Part shown: piece by piece, positions 56,281-64,000 of the stretch
Layout of the letters: each line of letters starts with the position of its first letter
Position numbering within the stretch: position 1 is the first letter of the stretch
Assembly (NCBI GenBank): GCA_964016875.1
Contig: OZ024729.1
Span: 26,618,494 to 26,682,493, forward strand
From: Fallopia convolvulus
Lineage: Eukaryota; Streptophyta; Magnoliopsida; Caryophyllales; Polygonaceae
Length of the DNA stretch: 64,000 nucleotides
Direction of reading: 5' to 3'
Program-made: the position numbers and the translations under genes
Notes under the pieces: model-generated
The model's database searches: none
What the model was told of the DNA's origin: nothing
What the model saw: only the letters and a program-made list of their open reading frames with translations

Positions 56281-59200
56281 TGAATAAAATCCTAGGGTAT
56301 TCACACAACCTTGTTGTCATCCAAACTAAATCTTTAGTCCTTCTCAAATCAGTTTCTTTACAAGGATTACTTGAAATCCTTACTCAATTTCCTTATTGAG
56401 ATAAAATCTCAGTATTACTTTAACCAAGAATATGAGATTTATCCAACATAAGACAAGATAATAACCTATCTTGTCAATCCTTTACATCCTTTTCTCAACC
56501 AAAACTCAGCTTGGGCATACTGACATTCAAAAGTAGTTATCTCTCTCAACTACTTCAAACTACACTCTTACGCATTACTATACCAACATATTGGACAATA
56601 ATACCTTTAGTCCAATAGTTTCCAACAAAATTGTCAATGACAATTTTTAGTCTTTTTCATCAAAGAAATGTTTAGACTTCACTTAACATTCTGACTTGTT
56701 GAGCAACCTAACTCTTAGGATTAAAAAAAAACATATCCTCACGTGTCCACTCTCTATATCCAACAACTTATCAGGCTGAGATTGAATATCAATACTAATT
56801 TACATATCCAAACTCCATACCCATTGGAGTTCTGCTTAAAGTCCTCACTTGACCATCTTATCTCAAAGAGATTTAAGTTTTCAAGACAACATGAAAACAA
56901 ATAACAACTAATGGAGAAATTACTAGTATATCCTTTATTCCAAAGAAAGGATTACTACAATATCATTCCTTAGAAAGGGTCCCATCCCAGGAGTCCATAT
57001 CAACTTACTTTCAAGGACAATTCCGCTAAAAAGGCAATGACTTTCTTAGGTCATGACGTCAACCAAGATGAACTACTAGCAAATTTCTTAGAGAATTCCA
57101 ATAATCGTTGACTGAAAACAATCCCAAACTTTTAGAGAAGTACGGAGTTACTCTATGCTTTTTAGAGACCAACACAGATTTGTAAAGAATCTTACCAAAT
57201 TTCTTTACTTATAATCGAACTGTTTTGGGAAGTTTGACCATACTCCTTAAATGGTATAAGATACCAAAGATGTGCTAACTCAAAGGATTTTTACAAAGTA
57301 GCTGATATAGCAATTGCTATACAAGAAAACTCTCGTCTTTGAATATCAATAATTTCACTTGAGAGAAACTTATATGATTACCAACTCATACTAGAAACCA
57401 TTCTTTAAAACCCAAGGAATTATGTGATCTTATTCCACCATGTGATCAGGATGGGAAATAAAATTAAACATAATCCTTTACTGCATTCTCATAGGAATAA
57501 GACATGTAATCTTGCCTTACCATGTGATCAAGATGGAAGACAAAATACATTCTTACTCACCACCATGAAAACCGTAGAAAATTTTATTCATGAATTCCGT
57601 ATATCAAATCAACATTTCTTTAAAAAATTCCTACCAGAATTCTACAAAGTCATAAGATTTTTCTCAAAAGAGAAAATCACAAAACAATTTCAAATATCCC
57701 TTAAATCATAACAGCTTGATAGGAACTCGACATAGTCTACAAGCATACAGGCTTTAACTTTGAATGTCGCTGAAACAAAGATTAGCTACTTTATGAAGAA
57801 ATGGGCGCGTCAAGCCAATGCATCAAATAAAATTGATGACCTTAATTTCATGATGCTACTGACGCTTTGCCCTAGTTTTGTGCTAACATTTGCACATTAG
57901 CTGGCCTTACCAACTTGACCAAGGTTTTGAATCAAAACCGAGTCTCAAAGGAGCTAAGATGCTCCAATTCACTTCTGAGCCCCACATTTCCCCTCGAATG
58001 TGATACTTCATTCCCTCCTCAAGGTAGAACTTGATGACATACCTTGACTTTTCTTAATTAGACATACTGCTAGACATTTTTATAATCCATAGTATTGAGT
58101 AATCTTTGCCTGATCTAACTCGGTCCTAGCCCAACTTAACTTCACAAGCTCAATAAAAGAGTTAATCACTCCAATCCACTTACTTGCAAACCTTAGGGAA
58201 AATGTAATTCCGACATCTTCATATTCATAGCAAAGATTCTTCTTCGATCATTCTCAACTTGTATGTCTCCCTTGACATACTACTTTAAAGTTATGCAAAT
58301 ATGATCCATTGACAAAATTCAATACTTGAGTTCATCCATTCACAAGACAACAAGCCTTCTGCAAGTGAATCTTCATATAAATTCTGATATCCAAAAGTAA
58401 ACTATCAAACTCTTTTGATGAGTTTAAGGCCTTTCAATCCTTTTATCTTCAAGTCAAGATGTCCCTTTAATTTGCTATATCTTATAGTAGGAAAAAGCAC
58501 ATGATCAAACATGATATTCTTAAACATTCCCCAAATCTGCATTGGGTAATCAAACCAAATTCCTTTATCATTTACTATGCAAACTATATTTCCTAATAAA
58601 TTGCTCAATCCGAGAAAACTTAAAACAATCCAACAATTTCTCTCTTATCATTACATGCATCAAATCTGCTTGCAATAGCTATCTTCAAAATCAGGCCCAC
58701 CTGGAATTACTTTTCCAAGGATAAGGTCTAAGCTTTATTGACCATAGTATTGAAGGATTGATATTTTTTTCCAACCGATTAAAATATCAAAGGCAAACAT
58801 GCCAAAATTCTTCCTTGCATGATCTTCTCAAAACTGAACTTTATCATTTCCATCCTTAAAGAAACATAAGTCAATACCATTTGCAAATTAGAACATCTCA
58901 AGGCTGATTCCATTACTAGTCCATTATAGACCTCAAGTCTTTTCTCATTATCCCGAGTTGGGTATCATACAACGAAACTCCAATAACGTTGTCACATAGG
59001 TTAGTCATCTGGATATCAACAACTCATGTAATCAATTAGCACTTGTGCTAAGTAGTCAATTGAACAGAAACACATTACTGATGAACTTTTACCTGTTCAA
59101 TCCATTTTGACCAATCAACCTTATTCACAACAACCTTGATGATTAACCACTTGTTCACAACTTAAACTGAACCAACATTCTTCCTTTCTTTCTTATGAGC
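56281..59200 (-). other. Probable remainder of the decayed chromovirus Pol/Gag, not resolved
   Basis: By position this should hold RNase H, RT, protease and gag of the minus-strand element. I could not recognise a domain with confidence on either strand. The base composition resembles the integrase part. The open frame at 57424-57711 (plus) has no domain. Confidence 0.3.
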
Positions 59201-59521
59201 AGTGCCTAATTGGCAGAGATCTCGGCTGACTATTCTTGGCCCTAGGGGGTAGAACTTGCACTTCTCGAGGGTTCGAGCAACTCTATAGGTCATTACGATT
59301 GTTGTTTGGTCTTATACCATGATAGCTTGATGCTTGGATTCAGGCTCCCACTCCCCATGCTTATTGTCGAGTATTTGTGGCTCTTCGATATGTGTCTTGT
59401 TTAACTATTTCCCAATGGGTGTAGAACAATCTACATGTTCACGTTTTGGAGCTTGGAGTTATTCGAGGAACTGAATGTGGAGCGCATGTGACCTCTTGTG
59501 ATCGCGCAGAAGGCGAGTGAC

Positions 59522-59754
59522 TTAGTTGTTGACTACCTCATGGATAAAAAAATCCTTGAAGTCTGGAACATATGAAAATTAGGAGAAGTTCTCCCGAGAA
59601 GTTGGATAACAAAAACTAATCTAGATGAATATCCCTCCGACAACTAATCCAGATGAATTAGTGGTTGACTACCTCATGGATAAAAAATCCTGGATGTCTA
59701 GAGCCTATTAAAATTGGAAGAAGTACTCCCGAGAAGCTGGATAACAAAAACTAG
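59522..59754. repeat. Tandem duplication, period 136 bp
   Basis: TTAGTTGTTGACTACCTCAT at 59522 is repeated as TTAGTGGTTGACTACCTCAT at 59658. Both are followed by GGATAAAAAA, TCCCGAGAAG.TGGATAACAA and AAACTA. The second copy ends near 59754, where LINE-related sequence begins. Confidence 0.75.
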
Positions 59755-59759
59755 TAACA

Positions 59760-60850
59760 TCATCACCTCGAAAAATGATATTCTGGACCAGTTATATTGA
59801 CAACCCAATACTAGTGGTTGGTTCACGACGGAGTTAACAATAAAGATGATAAAGAACCAAATGAATGTTGGAGGTAAATTAGAACTGGAATTGAAAATTA
59901 AATAATATGCCAAAATTAGAAACTTTATATGGAAACTGTGTTTTGATGGACTACCAAAAAGAGTAAAATTAGTTAAGAAAAGGATATCAATTCCACAGGA
60001 ATGTCCGTTTTGCTCACACTTTGAGGAGGACTCCACACATTTATTTCTTGAATGCCAATATACAATGCAAGTTATGACACACGTTAATGGGAATATTACG
60101 GTAGACTAATGGATCACCTAAACTCGCAACATGACCAAATAAAGAATATTGTATATGAAATGTATTAAACTTTGGACAAAAATGAATTGACAAAAATTGT
60201 GGTTGGTTGGTGGTCAATATGATATAATAGGAATAAAATTTTGTTTGATTAAGAAAATGTTTTAACGAATATGTATAACTTCATTCTGGCACAATGGAAC
60301 AAATGAGAAAAGGCATATATGAAGAACAAATAAATCAAAGAACAAGAATTGCAAAGAAATACCATTAAGGAACATTATACAAACCGATATATGGAAAAAC
60401 CCAAAACAGGAATGGTTCAAACTCAACACTGATACGTCCAAACTCAAAAATGGGAAAACAACCATTGAATTTTTAATTAGAAATAATAGGGGTGAATATT
60501 GAGAATTGCAGCAGAGAAAAGTGGGGTCCAATCAGTACTCTAGGTAGAAGCTTTGGCGCTCTATAAAGTGATAAAAATGGCCCTTCAACTAGAGTTTCTA
60601 AACTAGAAATTGAAGGAGATAATCTTATTTTGTAAAGTGGCCTTCGAGAAGAAAAATCACGTCTCTTGAAATTTGTAATAATAGTAATTGATATTTGGAT
60701 GCTCCTAACATCCTTTCCAGAAACCTTTTGTTCAAACATTCATAGGTGTGCAAACTTGTGGCAGATAAATTTGTCAAACGCGTCCATTTCTACTCTATTT
60801 TCATGATGAAAAAGCATCCAGAATTTACAACTCTCATCCATAAGGGTACC
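59760..60850 (+). pseudogene. Decayed LINE 3' end: zf-RVT and RNase H remnants
   Basis: On the plus strand: a KIRNFIWKLCFDGLPKR segment, then zf-RVT (CPFCSHFEEDSTHLFLEC near 60008-60055), then the RNase H start (WFKLNTDTSKLKNG near 60415-60455) and its end (CANLVADKFVKR near 60748-60783). Stops interrupt all parts. It is related in type to the LINE at 635-4800 but much older. No poly(A) was identified. Confidence 0.75.
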
Positions 60851-60925
60851 AAATTCTTACCCGACAAAAAATATTGACAAATCTGTTACTAAATCCAATT
60901 AAATGATTTTATATAAACCATCCTT

Positions 60926-61490
60926 AAATTAGATCCTTTTTCACAAAAACACCTACAAATAATCTCATTACAAAAAACACCCATAAACCAAGTTTGTTAC
61001 AAAAAAAACACCACTCCTTTATTCCATTATATTATCCTCAATCATTTTGTTATTCTGAAATTTTATACTCTATTCTTGAACAAACCAAGTAATTTCATTC
61101 CACAACTTTTAGCCAAATTTCTCTGCATTTTATTTATATTCCGAAACCCCCCAGTCGTTTATTTTTTTGGTTCATTGCCTTTTAATTATTTAGCATCAAA
61201 CTGTTTTAAGGAAAGGGAGTTAAAGTCTATATCAGAAACACAAATCAATTTGAATATGTATACAATTTCAAAGTGAAAATAACATTTTTTCTGGCTAACA
61301 AGAACCAGGCACTGATGGCCAATTTGAAAAATACTTGTGATTTGAATTGGGCATAATCAAAATTTTAACTTTGTTACTTACATATATGTAGTGAAAAGGT
61401 TTTATGTAATTGTGCTTTATAACTTATAAGGGCCATTTTGTGAAAAGGGAGTATTTGTAAGGGTGGTTTTGTGTGATTTAGCCTAATCTG
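60926..61490. mobile_element. Possible small inverted-ended DNA element upstream of the SAUR gene
   Basis: The left segment (about 60926-60990: TTAGATCCTTTTTCACAAAA, ACACCTACAAATA, ACACCCATAA) resembles the reverse complement of about 61425-61490 (TTAGGCTAAATCACACAAAA, CCACCCTTACAAATA, TGGCCCTTATAA). The match is moderate and no target duplication was found. Confidence 0.35.
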
Positions 61491-61601
61491 GATCTTTTCA
61501 ACCCACACTCATGTCGCTCTCCCGGAGTCAGAAAAAAACAATACCAGAAAAAAACAAGAGAATAAACAAGAAAAACCCTCCCCCTGTTCTCCCTTCCTCC
61601 C

Positions 61602-61608
61602 TATAAAG
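61602..61608 (+). promoter_or_regulatory. TATA box of the SAUR gene
   Basis: TATAAAG, 75 bp before the ATG at 61683, followed by a CT/CCC-rich leader. Spacing is normal for a short-leader SAUR gene. Confidence 0.6.
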
Positions 61609-61682
61609 CACACTTGTCCCTCTCTCCCCCCCTTTCCCCCCAATTCTTTCCTTTTTCTCTTCCATTTCAATACTAGAAATTA

Positions 61683-62102
61683 ATGGGAAGGTCGAGCGGC
61701 AGAATCCGGCGCATTGCGAAGCTGAGCGAGCTCGTGAAGCGGTGGCGCGGAAGATCCTCGCCGCACGCTCCCTCGGACGTGCCGCCGGGACACGTGGCGG
61801 TCATCGTGGGGAGCGAGCGCAGGAGATTCGTGGTGCGCGCGTCACACCTGAACCACCCCGCCTTCCAACGCCTTCTCGGAGAAGCCGCCGAGAAGTACGG
61901 CTTCGGCTACCCCGACGGCCCCATCGCCATCCCCTCCGACGAGTCCCTCTTCCTCGAAGCGCTCCGCCTCAGCTCCTCCGCCCGCTCCAGCTCCCTGAAC
62001 CCGGTCCGGTTCACCCGCCTCGGAAAATGCAAACCGGATCTTCTTCCTGCCGAGTCTTCTCAGCCGCTCCTCTTTGGCTTGACCCAGTTGAGCGTCTCCT
62101 GA
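61683..62102 (+). CDS. SAUR-family small auxin-up RNA protein, 139 aa
   Basis: One intronless ORF. Residues about 38-100 form the SAUR domain: VPPGHVAVIVGSERRRFVVR, ASHLNHPAFQRLLGEAAEKY, GFGYPDGPIAIPSDESLF. The N-terminus is basic (RIRRIAKLSELVKRWRGR), as in many SAURs; the C-terminal tail is Ser-rich and variable. SAURs inhibit PP2C.D phosphatases at the plasma membrane, keeping H+-ATPases phosphorylated and promoting cell expansion, often under auxin or brassinosteroid control. The ORF is strikingly GC-rich compared with its surroundings, as commonly seen in single-exon plant genes. No clear auxin-response element was seen in the short promoter. An overlapping frame at 61742-62122 is an Arg-rich shadow. 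Confidence 0.93.
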   Translation: MGRSSGRIRRIAKLSELVKRWRGRSSPHAPSDVPPGHVAVIVGSERRRFVVRASHLNHPAFQRLLGEAAEKYGFGYPDGPIAIPSDESLFLEALRLSSSARSSSLNPVRFTRLGKCKPDLLPAESSQPLLFGLTQLSVS

Positions 62103-62398
62103 ACCGGGTCGGTTCGGCTTGAGTAGGTCTAAACCAGAAACTAGAAACTAGAAACTAGAAATCTTTTCTTCTTCTTCAAAATTTCGAAATTGTGGCGGTG
62201 GCCGTATATGATTATGATTCGGAAAGGGGAAATATACCAATTAGGTATTTTGCGGGTCGTGGGAGATGGCCGTGGGAAGTCGTCCTCCCGAGTTGAATGC
62301 TCTGTAATTTTTTGTTTTCGTTTTCCCCTTTTTTGAATTAAGGTTTTAATGGCGGATATTAGTGCCACTGTAAATAACTGGAATTATGAGGTTTAGAA

Positions 62399-64000
62399 TT
62401 TTTTTTTTTTTTGCTCTGGAAACGGGGGGGTCCCTGCGATTTATTTAAATCAAATAAAACAATCTACCCCAAAGGGGCTACATCAGTAGAAAGCAAACTA
62501 CTAATAGAGCTAGGAATATCATAAAAAACAGAGAAATTGTCATTAGAAAAAAGTGCAAGGTTAGCTATGGCATCAGCAGGTGCATTGGCTTCTCTTTTGA
62601 CATGTGTGATGGACACTTCAATAAACTGGTCTTGGATCATCTTTCGGCATTGCTGAATCAAGTGAAAATTTTTATGTGCCTTGATCATCTCTTTTGACAG
62701 CAGCTGGCACGCTTGGAGAGAATCGGACTGAATTTGCAGCTTTGGAATGTGCAGCTGAAACGCAAGTTGAAGCCCATGCCAGATAGCGTTTAGTTCAGCA
62801 GTAAGCGCCTGACAGTGGCCGCATTTGAACATGTATCCATGAATGAAAGTGCCCAAGTGATCTCGGAATAAGCCTCCACCACCGGCCTCGCCAGTAGAGC
62901 CTTTAGCCACCCCATCAGTGTTCAAACTAATCCATCCTACGGCCGGGGGTTTCCAGTGGCTGTCTAAAGCAGGGGTTGGGTGAAGTTGTGAATGCTGAAT
63001 AAAATCAGCCTTTAATTTCGCCTCCATGAATGCACTTGTAATCGAGCAAACCCGCCTGGAGAGTTGGAGATGATCATCTTTTCCCTCAAAAACAAGAGAA
63101 TTCCTGATTTTCCAAGTTTGCCAAAGCATATTTGCAAAGTAGGAACTCCATTCATCAGTCTTCCTAATGTTTGCATAAATCCAATCCTGTATTTAGTTTT
63201 GAGTAAAGAAAGTATTCGACAACTGGTTTCCCCCTAAGGCCAACCAGATGTTACGAATAGCAGGGCAATCGCGCAGCAAGTGGAGGCAAGTTTCATCATT
63301 CCCGCATCTTGGGCAGGCCGGGGAAGAAGTAATGTGTCGATGAAATCTGTTGGCATTACAAAGAATGGAATTATGGCATACCAGAAAAAGGAAATGCCGA
63401 GCTCGCTGTTGGCAGGGAACGCGCCAAATTTGAGACCAGACAGGAGCAGGTTGCATAGGAACGAAGGGCCTTGACAATCTTCTGGCCGAACCAGACGTAA
63501 AGTTACCAGACTCATGGCCATTCCAGAAAAAGCTATCATGGGCCTCGTCATCAGGATTAAGTTGAATTGCCTCAAGTTGACGAAGAATGCCAGTCGGGAG
63601 AAGTGGGGAAAGAATAGGCCAATTCCAATCATTAGAAAGCCAAAGTTCATCAACAGTAGCATCTTCTAACTCAGCAGGGACTGGTTGCAGGGTTAGACTT
63701 CCTAATGGTGTGTCAAGGAGCCACTTGTGATGCCAGAAAAAGGTCGATTTTCCATTTCCCACAGAACTTCCCAGGCCTTTAAGTAGAATTTCCGATCCAT
63801 GCACAATGCCCTTCCAAAGCTGAGACGATCGGATCTTTGGGAGAAACATGTCTGAATCGAGTCTGCCATTGCAATATTTGCCCCGAACAAGGCGACTCCA
63901 TAACGAGGTTGGTTCTTTTATCAAGCGCCATCCCAGTTTTGCAAGCATAACCTGGTTTGATTGCCTCATTGGATTGAGACCAAGACCGCCTTCCTTCTTT
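62399..64000 (-). mobile_element. LINE 3' portion, minus strand, cut by the window edge
   Basis: The poly(A) tail is the T run at about 62399-62413. Upstream on the minus strand come a short 3' UTR, RNase H, zf-RVT and the C-terminal part of RT, reaching the window end. It is a different plant LINE subfamily from the one at 635-4800, judging from protein divergence. Confidence 0.88.
62464..63969 (-). pseudogene. LINE ORF2 C-terminus with one in-frame stop
   Basis: From 63969 down: MRQSNQVMLAKLGWRLIKEP, the WKGIVHGSEILLKGL...VGNG segment typical after RT, then zf-RVT (CPRCGNDETCLHLLRDCP). A single TAA at 63195-63193 interrupts; the same frame then continues. The final block (63129-62464) is RNase H with LNTDGVAKGS, ALTAELNAIW, IQSDSLQACQ and NAPADAIANL, so all four acidic residues are present. 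It is well preserved, hence fairly young. The N-terminal part lies beyond the window. Confidence 0.88.

Noticed and set aside
57026..57110. MTFLGHDV on the plus strand, resembling the VTFLGHVVS motif of Gypsy RT
   Set aside because: Only seven residues match, neighbouring sequence does not continue the domain, and the surrounding element is on the minus strand. A coincidence is likely.
61742..62122. 126-codon Arg-rich frame overlapping the SAUR gene
   Set aside because: A GC-rich shadow in the +2 frame; the SAUR frame has clear family motifs.

Overview
This is a repeat-rich stretch of a flowering-plant nuclear genome. The AT-rich spacers, spliceosomal introns, plant-only gene families (SAUR, group I bZIP) and plant retrotransposon lineages (Athila, Tat/Retand-like, chromovirus, plant LINE) all say so. 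It is most likely a eudicot, but I cannot name the species. I see no rRNA, tRNA, CRISPR or bacterial content.

Four host genes look real. (1) 25733-27883 (+): a four-exon, 501-codon group I bZIP factor (VIP1/bZIP29-like) with three HxRxxS 14-3-3-type motifs. (2) 44377-45789 (+): a 53-codon, three-exon gene for mitochondrial ATP synthase subunit e, with a cluster of site II (TGGGCY) promoter elements. (3) 47209-49583 (-): a three-exon, 220-codon chloroplast ribosome-binding factor A. (4) 61683-62102 (+): an intronless, GC-rich SAUR gene with a TATA box. They do not form a cluster or pathway; they are islands between transposons.

Layout. 1-4800: a nearly full LINE (endonuclease, RT, RNase H) with three frameshifts and a poly(A) tail. 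4830-5156: a perfect 112-bp inverted repeat. 5157-8088: AT-rich repeats ending in a Helitron-like 3' terminus. 8877-10148: a Mutator-like element with ~150-bp inverted ends and a candidate 9-bp target duplication. 10560-11860: a ~100-bp tandem array split by a 445-bp hAT-type element with a clean 8-bp duplication. 12690-15127: a second, more degenerate inverted-ended element carrying an exon-like fragment. 15370-24456: a minus-strand Gypsy element into whose primer-binding site a plus-strand Tat-type element (16556-23618) has inserted; that element lacks RT and has an antisense gene. 25015-25260: small repeats before the bZIP gene. 29573-43333: an Athila-type complex with three LTRs and two internal regions inside one 5-bp target duplication. 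46285-46546: a PIF/Harbinger-type MITE. 49784-50197: a second hAT-type MITE. 51953-56280 and perhaps to 59200: a degenerate minus-strand chromovirus with a ~2.9-kb LTR. 59760-60850: a degenerate LINE 3' end. 62399-64000: a LINE 3' end on the minus strand, cut by the window edge.

The signal I find most unusual is in the Athila complex. A short module built on CGGTACCG/CGATACCG followed by GACCC, often paired with its reverse complement so that it can form a small hairpin, recurs some 40 times across the LTRs, the coding regions (in different reading frames) and the 3' leader. That argues for a role at the DNA or RNA level rather than in the protein.
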